From Pedobacter sp. R20-19 (GTDB lineage: Bacteria > Bacteroidota > Bacteroidia > Sphingobacteriales > Sphingobacteriaceae), in assembly GCF_000708265.2 (NCBI RefSeq), contig NZ_JCKI01000006.1, forward strand, positions 186,001-250,000: DNA of 64,000 nucleotides, in the 5' to 3' direction. Each line of letters begins with the position of its first letter. Position 1 is the first letter of the stretch. Below, one piece after another: positions 8,064 to 21,606 of the stretch. Below the pieces are notes generated by a model. The model was not told where the DNA came from. It made no database searches and saw nothing but the letters and a program-made list of their open reading frames with translations. A program made the position numbers and the translations under genes.

Positions 8064-11000
8064 ATGGCTAAAAGTTTACTAAACATGCAAAAATGCATTT
8101 TTATGTTTCTGGTTACCATAATTCTTAACGGAATTTATGTGGAAACATCAAATGCACAAACCACTAAGGTGCCAGTGAGTGGGAGGGTATCAGATAATAA
8201 GGGAGTGTCTATTCCTGGGGCAACCATAAAAGAAAAAGGTACAAGCAATGTGACCATTAGTGATGCAGATGGTCATTACAAAATCAACGTAAGCAAAGGT
8301 TCTACACTAGAATATACCTTTGTTGGTTATGCACCTAAAAGCATGAGTGTAGGTGAACAAACCAAGATAAACATTACACTGCTTGATGATGAGGGGCAGG
8401 GACTTGAAGAGTTAGTTGTGGTGGGTTTTGGGAAGCAGAAAAAAGTAAATCTGACTGGTGCCGTGGGAACAGTAGATGCCAAAGCTTTAGAAAACCGTCC
8501 TGTTCAGAATGTATCTCAGGCTTTGCAGGGCTTAGTACCGGGATTAAATATTTCACAAAATAATGGTTCGTTAGAAAGTACGCCAAGTATTAATATCAGG
8601 GGTACCGGAACCATTGGTAATTCATCATCAAATCCATTGATTTTAATTGATGGAATGGAAGGGTCTTTAAATGCCTTAAATCCACAAGATGTTGAAAGTA
8701 TATCGGTATTAAAAGATGCATCAGCATCATCTATATATGGTTCAAGAGCTGCCTTTGGTGTGATCTTAGTGACTACTAAAAGAGGTAAGGCAGGTAAGGT
8801 TCAGGTTAATTACAACAATAGTTTCCGCCAAACCCGTCCGGTTTTATTACCTGAAATGATGGATTCGTACACCTTTGCCTTATACTTTAATGATGCCAGT
8901 ACAAATGGTGGCAGTGCCCCTCATTTTGATGCATCTGCTTTACAACGGATTAAAGACTATCAGGATGGGAAAATTACCAGTTCTACTATTCCTAGTCCAA
9001 ATAATAAGCAATTCTGGGCTGATGGTTATGCTTATGGAAATGATAATATCGACTGGTATAAAGCGATGTATATGGACCATAGTTTTTCTCAGGAACATAA
9101 TCTAAGCCTTACCGGTGGAACTGAAGCGACATCTTATTATTTATCAGGAAATTTATTAGACCAAACTGGTATGATGCGCTTTAACCAGGATGGTTATGGC
9201 CGTTATGGTGCAACGGTTAAAGTAAATACAAAAATTTCAGATTTCTTAACCGCTAATTACAGCAATCGTTTTTTAAGAGAAACCTATCACCGTCCGTCTG
9301 CCTTAACTGACGGTTTTTATGAAGCCATAGGCCGCCAGGGTTGGCCGACTTTACCTTTGTATGATCCTAACGGATATTTATTTAGCTCTCCATCACCAGC
9401 ATTGGAAATGGCTCAGGGTGGAGAAGATAATCAGGTAAAAGACTGGATGTATCAGCAATTTCAATTGGTTTTGGAGCCAATTAAAGGATGGAAAACCTTT
9501 GGAGAAGCGAATTATCGTACCCAAACACAATTTCGTCACTGGGATTCTCAACAAACCTATAACCACGATGTGAATGGAGTACCATATTTATATAAACGGA
9601 GCTCAAACGTTTATGAATATGGTTTTAAAGAAAATTATTTTAATACGAATATCTATTCTGAATATTCAAAAAATTTCGCAAAGCATAACTTTAAAATTAT
9701 GGCTGGTTTTCAATATGAAGATACCAGATACCGGAGTATGAGTGCCCAGCGAAATGGTATCATTGTTTCAGATATTGCCACCCTAAATACCACTTCAGGC
9801 TTAGATGCGGATGGTAAAGTACTTGCTCCGGTTGTTTCTGGTCAGTATCAGAACTGGGCTACACAAGGTTTCTTTAGTCGGTTAAATTATGATTACGATG
9901 GAATTTACTTGTTTGAAGCAAACCTTCGTTATGATGGATCATCACGTTTCCGATCTGATAAACGTTGGGGCTGGTTTCCATCAGTTTCTGCCGGATGGAA
10001 TATTGCCAGAGAAGAATTCTTTAAAGACAGGTTTGCATTTGTGAATACCTTTAAGTTAAGAGGATCATATGGTAACCTGGGAAATCAGAATACGAACGAC
10101 TGGTACCCAACTTATCTTACCATGCCTATAGGAACAGCAAACGGATCATGGTTAATTAATGGTGGCCGACCAAATACGGCAAGTGCTCCAGGCATAGTAA
10201 GTTCTACTTTAACTTGGGAAACGATAAAAAGTTATAATGCAGGTTTAGATTTTAGTTTCTTGAAAAATCGCCTAACCGGATCTTTTGATTGGTATAACCG
10301 CAAAACGTTAAACATGGTTGGGCCAGCTCCTGAATTGCCTGTTACCCTAGGTACAGCCGTACCAAGCACTAACAATACGGATTTAAAATCGATGGGTTTT
10401 GAGTTCGAAATTGGTTGGAATGATCGTTTGAAAAATAATCTCGGTTATGGTGTTAAATTCTTACTGTCTGATTATAAAACCACTGTTACCCGCTACCCAA
10501 ATGCCACCATGTCTTTAAATACTTATAGAGAGGGGCAAACATTAGGTGAAATTTGGGGCTATACTACCATTGGAATCGCTAAAACCCAGGCGGAGATGGA
10601 TGCGCATTTAGCCACCTTAAGTAATGGTCAGTCTGCATTTGGATCGCAGTGGTCTGCAGGTGATATTATGTATGCGGATTACAACAAAGACGGTAAACTG
10701 GATTGGGGAAGCTGGACACAAGGTAATTCTGGTGATGCACACCTGATTGGTAACAGTACCCCTCGTTACAGAGTGGGTTTAGACATTAATTTAGATTATA
10801 AAGGATTTGACTTCAGAGCCTTCTTCCAGGGGGTATTAAAAAGAGATTACTTTCAAAACAGTTATTTTTTCTGGGGAGCTACAGCTGATAAATGGTGGTC
10901 AGCAGGTTTAGTTCAACATGCTGATTATTTTAGAAATGATCCAAACAGTCCGCTGGGTTTAAACTTAGATTCCTATTATCCAAGACCAACTTTTGGAACC

Positions 11001-11267
11001 AGTAAAAACCAACAAACACAAACAGGTTATTTACAGGATGCATCTTATATCAGATTGAAAAATGTTCAGTTAGGTTATACTTTCCCTCAGCAGCTTACTA
11101 AAAAGTTTGGTGCGCAGAAATTTAGAATTTTTGCATCAGGTGAAAACCTCGTTACCTGGACCAAACTGGCCAAAATGTTTGATCCGGAAACCATTGATGG
11201 GGGTGCAAATGGAAGTGTGTATCCACTTTCTAAAGTGCTATCAGTTGGTTTAAGTTTAACTTTTTAA
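8064..11267 (+). CDS. SusC/RagA-family TonB-dependent receptor of PUL2
   Basis: This is a complete 1067-aa SusC-like outer-membrane importer. A signal peptide (~1-32) is followed by a carboxypeptidase-regulatory-like domain (~36-110, VSGRVSDNKGVSIPGATI), a TonB-box-like GLEELVVVGFG, and the plug (~125-235) with INIRGTGTIG, PLILIDGMEG and DASASSIYGSRAAFGVILVTTK. The barrel ends in LSVGLSLTF. There is no N-terminal secretin/TonB short (STN) signalling domain, so it should not signal through an anti-sigma factor, in keeping with the absence of sigma/FecR genes nearby. susD follows after 10 bp. Together with the GH2, GH16 and GH127 genes downstream it should import galactose- or arabinose-containing oligosaccharides, which is an inference from context. 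Confidence 0.95.
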   Translation: MAKSLLNMQKCIFMFLVTIILNGIYVETSNAQTTKVPVSGRVSDNKGVSIPGATIKEKGTSNVTISDADGHYKINVSKGSTLEYTFVGYAPKSMSVGEQTKINITLLDDEGQGLEELVVVGFGKQKKVNLTGAVGTVDAKALENRPVQNVSQALQGLVPGLNISQNNGSLESTPSINIRGTGTIGNSSSNPLILIDGMEGSLNALNPQDVESISVLKDASASSIYGSRAAFGVILVTTKRGKAGKVQVNYNNSFRQTRPVLLPEMMDSYTFALYFNDASTNGGSAPHFDASALQRIKDYQDGKITSSTIPSPNNKQFWADGYAYGNDNIDWYKAMYMDHSFSQEHNLSLTGGTEATSYYLSGNLLDQTGMMRFNQDGYGRYGATVKVNTKISDFLTANYSNRFLRETYHRPSALTDGFYEAIGRQGWPTLPLYDPNGYLFSSPSPALEMAQGGEDNQVKDWMYQQFQLVLEPIKGWKTFGEANYRTQTQFRHWDSQQTYNHDVNGVPYLYKRSSNVYEYGFKENYFNTNIYSEYSKNFAKHNFKIMAGFQYEDTRYRSMSAQRNGIIVSDIATLNTTSGLDADGKVLAPVVSGQYQNWATQGFFSRLNYDYDGIYLFEANLRYDGSSRFRSDKRWGWFPSVSAGWNIAREEFFKDRFAFVNTFKLRGSYGNLGNQNTNDWYPTYLTMPIGTANGSWLINGGRPNTASAPGIVSSTLTWETIKSYNAGLDFSFLKNRLTGSFDWYNRKTLNMVGPAPELPVTLGTAVPSTNNTDLKSMGFEFEIGWNDRLKNNLGYGVKFLLSDYKTTVTRYPNATMSLNTYREGQTLGEIWGYTTIGIAKTQAEMDAHLATLSNGQSAFGSQWSAGDIMYADYNKDGKLDWGSWTQGNSGDAHLIGNSTPRYRVGLDINLDYKGFDFRAFFQGVLKRDYFQNSYFFWGATADKWWSAGLVQHADYFRNDPNSPLGLNLDSYYPRPTFGTSKNQQTQTGYLQDASYIRLKNVQLGYTFPQQLTKKFGAQKFRIFASGENLVTWTKLAKMFDPETIDGGANGSVYPLSKVLSVGLSLTF

Positions 11268-11277
11268 TTAAATAGAC

Positions 11278-13269
11278 ATGAATTTCTCGAAGTTTATCAC
11301 AAATAGTTGCCTGGCAACATTAATCATCATCACTTTGGTAACTGGTGCTTGTAAAAAAGCATTGGATAAAGAACCAATGTCAAATATCACACCCGAAAAG
11401 TATTTACAGGAGGAAGGTCAGCTTGCTGCTTATGCTATTGCCAGGTATCCTGACATTTTACCTTCTCACGGCAACTGGTCTTTTGGTACTTTTGGTACCG
11501 ATGGTAACACCGACAATATGATTGTGCCCGTACTCGATAATAAATTCATTCCTGGTTTGTGGCGCGTAGATGCTACAGGTGGAGATTGGAATTTTGGTAA
11601 TATCTACCAGGTAAATTATTTTTTAAGTAATGTCATCCCAAGGTGGAAAGCGGGGGGAATTGTTGGTAATGCCGATAATATTAAACAATACATTGGCGAA
11701 ATGTACTTTTTAAGGGCTTTTGAATATTTTAAAAAATTGCAGGCACTGGGTGATTTTCCGATCATCAAAACAGTTTACCCTGATGAAAAGGAAATTTTAA
11801 CTCAAGTGAGTAAAAGACAGCCACGTAATGAAGTAGCCAGATTTATCATTTCTGATTTAGATTCTGCCGCATTGTTATTAAAAACATCACCAGACGGAAC
11901 AAAAAACAGAATTTCTAAAGCTTGTGCCCAATTGATAAAATCGCGTGTTGCCTTGTATGAAGGAACATGGCTTAAGTATTTTAAAGGTACTGCATTTGTT
12001 CCAAATGGACCAAATTGGCCAGGTAAATCAAAAGATTACAATGCCAATTATCAATTTTCAACAGGAAATATCGATGCCGAAATACAGTACTTTTTAGGCG
12101 AAGCCATGTCTGCCGCAAAGAGTGTGGCGGATGCCGTGCCATTGGTTGCGAACACCGGAATTATAGAATCTCCGAATAATGAGAATCCTTATTTCAGTAT
12201 GTTTAGTGCCGTTAATATGTCTGGTTATAGTGAGGTTTTGTTATGGAGACAATATGGTGCTGGCTTGGTTACCCATAATGTTCCGGTGTATGCGCAATCT
12301 GGAAACTATGCTGTTGGTTTATCCAGAAGTATGGTAGAAAGTTTCTTAATGGCAAATGGATTACCAATTTATGCTAATGGAAGTAATTATGTGGGCGATG
12401 ATTATATTGCTGATGTTCGAAAAAATAGAGATGGAAGGTTAAATTTATTTTTAAAAGAGCCTGGGCAAAAAAATGTTTTGATTAATGCTACTCAGGGAAC
12501 ACATGCTACACTTGTTGAGCCAACACCAAAAATTTGGGAATCAAGCTACGATCAAAAATATACTACAGGCTACACCATTAGAAAGGGATTAAGTTATGAT
12601 GGCGCACAAGCCAATAATGGACAAGGTTATACCGGAAGTATTACTTTCAGAGCGAGCGAAGCTTACCTGAATTATATTGAAGCCAGTTATGAAAAGAATG
12701 GATCAATAGATGCTGATGCAACTAAATACTGGCAGCAACTCAGAACAAGGGCCAAAGTAAATACAGATTTTCAACAAACCATAGCAGCGACTGAAATGTC
12801 AAAAGAAACCCAGGATTGGGGGGCATATTCTGCTAACACACTGGTTTCTCCAACGCTTTACAACATTCGCCGCGAAAGAAGGAATGAGTTAATGGCAGAA
12901 GGCTTAAGGTATATGGATTTAAAAAGATGGAGAGCAATGGATCAGATGATCTCAACGCCATACCATTTTGAAGGTTTTAAACTTTGGGGACCTATGAAAA
13001 GCTGGTTTACTGCATCTCAAATTGTTTTTGGCGCTGGCAATTCAGCATCAGTTGTTTCAGATCCTGCATTAAGTGTTTATTTACGCCCGCAGGAAATCCG
13101 TTCAAATGCTGATTCTTACAAGGGAGCTAAATGGACAATGGCACATTATTTAAGCCCAATTGCTACACAACACTTTAATATTACATCTGCAAATGGTGAT
13201 TTTAGTAGCTCACCCATTTACCAAAATCCAGGCTGGCTAACAACAGGAGGCTCAGCACCAACATTATAG
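11278..13269 (+). CDS. SusD/RagB-family lipoprotein of PUL2
   Basis: This 663-aa SusD-like surface lipoprotein starts at the ATG 10 bp after susC. The signal peptide ends in the good lipobox LVTGACKKALDKEP. SusD hallmarks include GEMYFLRAFEYFKKL in the tetratricopeptide-like N-terminal half, FRASEAYLNYIEASYEK, and RRERRNELMAEGLRYMDLKRWRA near the C-terminus, ending in NPGW plus a short tail. It should dock on the SusC of the same pair and bind the incoming oligosaccharide. A strong inverted repeat follows 11 bp after the stop, before the GH2 gene. Confidence 0.94.
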   Translation: MNFSKFITNSCLATLIIITLVTGACKKALDKEPMSNITPEKYLQEEGQLAAYAIARYPDILPSHGNWSFGTFGTDGNTDNMIVPVLDNKFIPGLWRVDATGGDWNFGNIYQVNYFLSNVIPRWKAGGIVGNADNIKQYIGEMYFLRAFEYFKKLQALGDFPIIKTVYPDEKEILTQVSKRQPRNEVARFIISDLDSAALLLKTSPDGTKNRISKACAQLIKSRVALYEGTWLKYFKGTAFVPNGPNWPGKSKDYNANYQFSTGNIDAEIQYFLGEAMSAAKSVADAVPLVANTGIIESPNNENPYFSMFSAVNMSGYSEVLLWRQYGAGLVTHNVPVYAQSGNYAVGLSRSMVESFLMANGLPIYANGSNYVGDDYIADVRKNRDGRLNLFLKEPGQKNVLINATQGTHATLVEPTPKIWESSYDQKYTTGYTIRKGLSYDGAQANNGQGYTGSITFRASEAYLNYIEASYEKNGSIDADATKYWQQLRTRAKVNTDFQQTIAATEMSKETQDWGAYSANTLVSPTLYNIRRERRNELMAEGLRYMDLKRWRAMDQMISTPYHFEGFKLWGPMKSWFTASQIVFGAGNSASVVSDPALSVYLRPQEIRSNADSYKGAKWTMAHYLSPIATQHFNITSANGDFSSSPIYQNPGWLTTGGSAPTL

Positions 13270-13280
13270 TCTTTCTTTTC

Positions 13281-13318
13281 GGTTGCAGGTATGCTCAGAT
13301 GAAGGTGTACCTGCAACC
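13281..13318 (+). other. Stem-loop between susD and the GH2 gene of PUL2
   Basis: Perfect 11-bp arms at 13281-13291 and 13308-13318 enclose a 16-nt loop. The stem can extend by four more A-T pairs past one mismatch, using the TTTT before it and AAAA after it. There is no T-run after the stem on the + strand, so it is not a standard terminator for susD. It may stabilize or process the susCD part of the transcript. Confidence 0.55.
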
Positions 13319-13336
13319 AAAAAACATTATTTTTAG

Positions 13337-17336
<4,000 letters not shown>

Positions 17337-17388
17337 CACCAATCAATTTTACCTTCCGTGATCATCATTCTATTTCTTTGGTAATCTG

Positions 17389-17396
17389 TATATTTG
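17389..17396 (+). promoter_or_regulatory. Candidate -7 box of an internal promoter before the GH127 gene
   Basis: TATATTTG matches the Bacteroidota -7 consensus TAnnTTTG exactly and lies 88 bp before the GH127 start in a 148-bp gap that is otherwise long for this operon. No good -33 TTTG is present at 19-21 bp upstream, so this is a candidate only. Confidence 0.35.
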
Positions 17397-17484
17397 CTCT
17401 GAACGATCTTCAAAATCGAACCAAATATTTTGTCTTTAACCTTAACGCTTTTACGGTTTCCATCAGGAAACATAAATTACCATT

Positions 17485-19830
17485 ATGAGTCGAATCCTAT
17501 TTTTGCTATTGATCTCCATCTTTTCTTTACGTGCAACTGCACAAACCAAATTGCAAGCCTTTAAATTAAAAGATGTCCGTCTGCTATCAAGTCCGTTTCT
17601 TAAGGCTGAAGAAACAGATCAAACCTATATGCTTTCGCTTAATCCCGATCGATTATTGGCGCCATATTTAAAGGAAGCAGGTTTAACTCCAAAAGCAGAA
17701 TCTTACGGCAATTGGGAAAATACGGGATTGGATGGACATATAGGTGGTCATTATGTGTCAGCACTTTCACTGATGTATGCTTCAACTGGTGATGCAAAAG
17801 TTAAAGAAAGGCTGGATTATATGCTTGATGAACTGGAAAGATGTCAACTCAAAAATGGAAATGGTTATTTATCAGGTGTTCCGGGAGGCAAAGAAATATG
17901 GGCGCAAATTAAATCCGGCAACATCAAGTCTGCCAGTTTTTCCTTGAATGGCAGATGGGTGCCTTTGTACAATATTCACAAAACTTTTGCCGGTTTGCAT
18001 GATGCTTATGCCATTGCAGGTAATGAAAAAGCCAAACAAATGCTGATTAAGTTAACCGATTGGTGTATTGATTTGGTTGCTGGCTTATCTGATCAACAAA
18101 TTCAGGAATTGCTTAAAAGTGAACATGGAGGATTAAATGAAGTATTTGCTGATGTATATGAAATTACAGGTGATAAAAAATATTTAAAACTGGCCCGGCA
18201 ATTTTCTGATCAATCGGTTTTGAAACCCCTGTTATTACAAAAAGATGCTTTAAATGGTATGCATGCCAATACGCAAATTCCAAAGGTCATCGGGTTTGAA
18301 CAAATTGCATTGGTAGATCAGGATACGAGCTGGGGTAAGGCAGCAGATTTCTTTTGGCAAACGGTGGTGAATCATAGAACGGTTGCCATTGGAGGAAATA
18401 GTGTAAGAGAGCACTTTCATCCCGCAAATGATTTTTCTTCTATGCTGGAGTCCAGAGAAGGGCCTGAGACCTGCAATTCTTATAACATGCTTAAGCTCAC
18501 CAAACAGTTATTTCTTGATGCCCCTTCTATAAAATATTTAGATTATTATGAAAGGACCCTATACAATCACATTTTAACTTCGCAAAGAGCCAGTGGCGGT
18601 TTTGTTTATTTTACTCCCATGCGCCCGGGGCATTACCGAACATATTCAAATCCCCAGGAAAGTTTTTGGTGCTGTGTAGGGTCGGGATTAGAAAATCATG
18701 GGAAGTACGGCGAATTGATTTATGCACATGATGATCAGAATCTTTATGTAAATCTCTTTATTCCATCCGTTGTAAACTGGACAGAAAAAGGCATAACCCT
18801 CACTCAGGAAAATAATTTTCCAAAGCAAGAATTTACGCAGTTAAAATTGAAATTATCAGGCACAAAACGTTTTTCCATGCGTTTACGTCAACCATCATGG
18901 GTTGCGGCAGGGCAAATGACTATCCTGGTGAATGGTAAAAAGACGATGGCAAAGGCATTGGGTAATGGCTATGTCAGTATTGATCGGGTTTGGTCATCAG
19001 GTGATGTGATTAAGGTTTTATTACCCATGCACAACACTACCGAATTCATGCCTGATGGATCAGATTGGGTAGCTTTTCTTCATGGGCCAATCGTTTTGGC
19101 TGCGGAACTGGATACCTTAGCGCAACCCAATTTAACTGCAGATGGCAGCAGGATGGGGCATATTGCTTCAGGAGCATTATTCCCGGTGAGTGAGGCTCCA
19201 TTGGTATTTGGTCAGAAACAAGATCTGGCAGCGCAGCTCATACCCGTGAAAAATCAGTCTCTTACCTTCAGTGCTGAAAAGGCAATTTATCAGCCCAGAT
19301 ATAAAAACCTTAAACTCGTTCCTTTTTACGAGTTGGCAGAAAAGCGCTATGTGGTCTATTTCCCTTATACCCATCCGGAAAACCTGGAAGCAAAAGCTAA
19401 AGCCATTAAATTGGCTGAAACTGAAAAAATTAAGTTAGAACAAGAAACGGTTGATGTTGTGCGTACGGGAGAGCAGCAGCCAGAATCAGATCATGGTTTT
19501 AAAGGTGAAAATACAGATAATGGAATTTTTCAGGATCGCCATTTCAGAAATGGAAAGGGTTGGTTTAGTTATAATCTAAACAATAAAGCTTTGAACGGCA
19601 GAAGAATCAGGCTTACCCTTTATGGAAATGAAAAGAATAAAGCATTTTCAATTCTCGTTAACCAAGTCATTATTGCGCAGGTTAAGCTTGATGGAAGTAA
19701 AGGAAATGTTTTTTACACACAAGATTTCGAGATTCCGGAAACCTTGTTAAAACCGCAGCTTGAATTAAAATTGCAGGCCGATGTTGGTTCTGAAATTGCA
19801 AATATATTTGAAGTGAGGCTGGTGAAATAG
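17485..19830 (+). CDS. GH127-type (DUF1680) beta-L-arabinofuranosidase, exported
   Basis: This 781-aa protein of the DUF1680/GH127 fold (related GH146 cannot be excluded) has a signal peptide (~1-20, ending ATAQ). The alpha/alpha-barrel contains GLDGHIGGHYVSAL and GGLNEVFADVYEITGD. Zinc and catalytic residues known from the family are all present: E328 and C330 in EGPETCNSYNM, and C396-C397 in ESFWCCVGSG. C396 corresponds to the unusual cysteine nucleophile, and E309 (VREHF) is the likely acid/base. The enzyme should remove beta-L-arabinofuranose, found on hydroxyproline-rich glycoproteins and some arabinogalactans. The C-terminal ~150 residues form a beta-sandwich. It is the last enzyme of PUL2 and may have its own promoter. 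Confidence 0.88.
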   Translation: MSRILFLLLISIFSLRATAQTKLQAFKLKDVRLLSSPFLKAEETDQTYMLSLNPDRLLAPYLKEAGLTPKAESYGNWENTGLDGHIGGHYVSALSLMYASTGDAKVKERLDYMLDELERCQLKNGNGYLSGVPGGKEIWAQIKSGNIKSASFSLNGRWVPLYNIHKTFAGLHDAYAIAGNEKAKQMLIKLTDWCIDLVAGLSDQQIQELLKSEHGGLNEVFADVYEITGDKKYLKLARQFSDQSVLKPLLLQKDALNGMHANTQIPKVIGFEQIALVDQDTSWGKAADFFWQTVVNHRTVAIGGNSVREHFHPANDFSSMLESREGPETCNSYNMLKLTKQLFLDAPSIKYLDYYERTLYNHILTSQRASGGFVYFTPMRPGHYRTYSNPQESFWCCVGSGLENHGKYGELIYAHDDQNLYVNLFIPSVVNWTEKGITLTQENNFPKQEFTQLKLKLSGTKRFSMRLRQPSWVAAGQMTILVNGKKTMAKALGNGYVSIDRVWSSGDVIKVLLPMHNTTEFMPDGSDWVAFLHGPIVLAAELDTLAQPNLTADGSRMGHIASGALFPVSEAPLVFGQKQDLAAQLIPVKNQSLTFSAEKAIYQPRYKNLKLVPFYELAEKRYVVYFPYTHPENLEAKAKAIKLAETEKIKLEQETVDVVRTGEQQPESDHGFKGENTDNGIFQDRHFRNGKGWFSYNLNNKALNGRRIRLTLYGNEKNKAFSILVNQVIIAQVKLDGSKGNVFYTQDFEIPETLLKPQLELKLQADVGSEIANIFEVRLVK

Positions 19831-19975
19831 GGATTTGCCTGGCGATTGAGTTATCTAAGTCTTAATGGTCGATTTTGTAAAAAGCTTATTGGTGGCGACA
19901 GTAAAATTGCCAATGGAAAAAAATAAAAGCTCAAAAGTACTTTTTTAATTCCAAAGCATTATTTTTACGCCAATT

Positions 19976-20473
19976 ATGGAAAACGACAAAAAAGAAATAT
20001 TCGATAGCGTTGCGCAAAGATTAAAAATTGAAGGTTTTAATGTAGTAAACCGCGATGAAACACGTCCATGGGGTGGTTTTTTTGTAATTGATGAGGCACA
20101 AGCTCAACAATTTGCAGATACTTATTTTGATGGATTAGATGTGGAGAGTTTAAAAATTGGCGGTAAATTAAGTCCGAAGATTTTAATCGTAGCACCAAAC
20201 ACACGCCTGTCCTGGCAATATCATCACCGCAGAGCTGAAATATGGCAAGTGGTAACCGGTACTGTTGGCATCAAAACCAGTGCAACAGATGAAGAGGGTG
20301 AAGTGAAAAAATATGCACCTAAAGATCAGATCAAATTACAACAAGGTGAGCGTCACCGCTTAATTGGGTTAGATGATTGGGGCGTAGTAGCCGAAATATG
20401 GCAACATACAGATGCTTCAAACCCATCAGATGAAAGTGATATCGTAAGAGTTCAAGACGATTTCGGTAGATAA
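19976..20473 (+). CDS. Cupin protein, type II mannose-6-phosphate isomerase-like
   Basis: This 165-aa cytoplasmic protein has no signal peptide. It has the layout of the cupin domain at the C-terminus of type II phosphomannose isomerases: RPWGGFFVIDE, PKILIVAPNTRLSWQYHHRRAEIWQVVTG shape, LQQGERHRLIG, and the closing SDIVRVQDDFGR. The two His of YHHRR, the Glu of EIW and the His of ERHR are the expected metal ligands. It may interconvert mannose-6-phosphate and fructose-6-phosphate or act on another sugar phosphate. Homologues in this group are often labelled phosphoheptose isomerase, which I cannot confirm. A -7-like TATTTTTA at 19960-19967 lies just before the start. A terminator follows. 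Confidence 0.72.
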   Translation: MENDKKEIFDSVAQRLKIEGFNVVNRDETRPWGGFFVIDEAQAQQFADTYFDGLDVESLKIGGKLSPKILIVAPNTRLSWQYHHRRAEIWQVVTGTVGIKTSATDEEGEVKKYAPKDQIKLQQGERHRLIGLDDWGVVAEIWQHTDASNPSDESDIVRVQDDFGR

Positions 20474-20493
20474 AAATTTAAAAAAAGATTATT

Positions 20494-20528
20494 AAAAAGG
20501 CATGAAGGATTGATCCTATTGCCTTTTT
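20494..20528 (+). terminator. Intrinsic terminator after the cupin gene
   Basis: Nine-bp arms AAAAAGGCA / TGCCTTTTT (20494-20502 and 20520-20528), with a further small internal pairing, are followed by a T-rich end. It begins 21 bp after the stop of the cupin gene. The A-rich left arm means it could also work in the opposite direction. Confidence 0.75.
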
Positions 20529-20630
20529 TAAACATTTCAAATATTCATTAAACCCACGAATATTTGCGTACGGAAAGATATCGAAAACTAAAAGTCGAGA
20601 AATTCCGTTTATTAAGCATACACATTATAC

Positions 20631-21359
20631 ATGATTATCCTCATTTTTTTTCTTTGCCATTGGTTTCTATCACTTTTCAGCCAAACTTTTTTCCTCCACC
20701 GTTACTCATCACATAAAATGTTTAAAATGGAACCCTTCTGGGAACGATTTTTTTATCTTATTTTGTTGATTTCTCAAGGTTCATCATTTTTAAATCCGAG
20801 GGCTTACGCCATTTTGCACCGCATGCATCATGCTTATAGCGATACAGAAAAAGATCCGCATTCTCCGCATTTCTTCAAAGATGTATTTGGGATGATGATT
20901 GCGACTAAAAATATGTATATGAATTATCTTCATTTTAAGATTCAGCCAGAACCAGCCTTTCAAGGGAATTATCCAGAATGGCCTTTGGTAGATCGGATTG
21001 GTAATTCATGGTTATGGAGAATTGGATGTGGCTTGTTTTATATAGGATTCTACATTGCTTTTGCCAACCATTGGTGGTTGTTTATTTTGTTGCCCGTACA
21101 CTTTTTAATGGGACCATTACACGGTGCCATTGTAAACTGGTGTGGACATAAATACGGTTATTCAAATCATGATAATGAAGATCACAGTAAAAATTCATTG
21201 CCTTGGGATTTCTTGTTAATGGGCGAGTTGTTTCAGAATAACCACCATAAAAAACCAAATAGTCCAAACTTTGCTTCTAAATGGTGGGAGTTTGATCCAA
21301 CTTATCCGGTGATGAAGGTATTGCATTGGATGAAGATTATTAAAATTAGGAAGGTTTAA
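20631..21359 (+). CDS. Membrane fatty acid desaturase (acyl-CoA desaturase family)
   Basis: The product is a 242-aa integral membrane di-iron desaturase. Three histidine clusters are visible: HRYSSH near residue 23, HRMHH near 63 and NNHHKKPN near 204, with an extra NWCGHKYGY that normally supplies another ligand. Hydrophobic segments at ~1-20, ~38-58, ~130-152 and ~155-175 fit a four-helix membrane core. It should introduce a cis double bond into acyl chains, adjusting membrane fluidity. The length is a little short of typical delta-9 acyl-CoA desaturases (~260-300 aa) but all His boxes are intact. It is monocistronic, with terminators on both sides. Confidence 0.85.
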   Translation: MIILIFFLCHWFLSLFSQTFFLHRYSSHKMFKMEPFWERFFYLILLISQGSSFLNPRAYAILHRMHHAYSDTEKDPHSPHFFKDVFGMMIATKNMYMNYLHFKIQPEPAFQGNYPEWPLVDRIGNSWLWRIGCGLFYIGFYIAFANHWWLFILLPVHFLMGPLHGAIVNWCGHKYGYSNHDNEDHSKNSLPWDFLLMGELFQNNHHKKPNSPNFASKWWEFDPTYPVMKVLHWMKIIKIRKV

Positions 21360-21384
21360 TATTTTTAATAGTAGATAATATTTG

Positions 21385-21426
21385 ATAAGGGCTGATGAAA
21401 TAAAATTCATCAGCCCTTATTTTTTT
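21385..21426 (+). terminator. Strong intrinsic terminator after the desaturase gene
   Basis: A perfect 15-bp stem (21385-21399 with 21406-21420), a 6-nt loop and a following run of T make a textbook rho-independent terminator 25 bp after the stop codon. Confidence 0.93.
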
Positions 21427-21606
21427 GTTCGTTATTTTAAGTTTTGGATAAGGAAAGTTTAACCTTTTCTCTTGTCTATCTGTATTTTACCGATAAAAGT
21501 TGCACCTTTGCCGACTAAATTAACGTAGTGGCGTAAAAACTATTCAAAAGCATTGTAACAAAATGCAATTTGCGCAGACTAATAAACCAAAGACTAACAA
21601 ATTATA

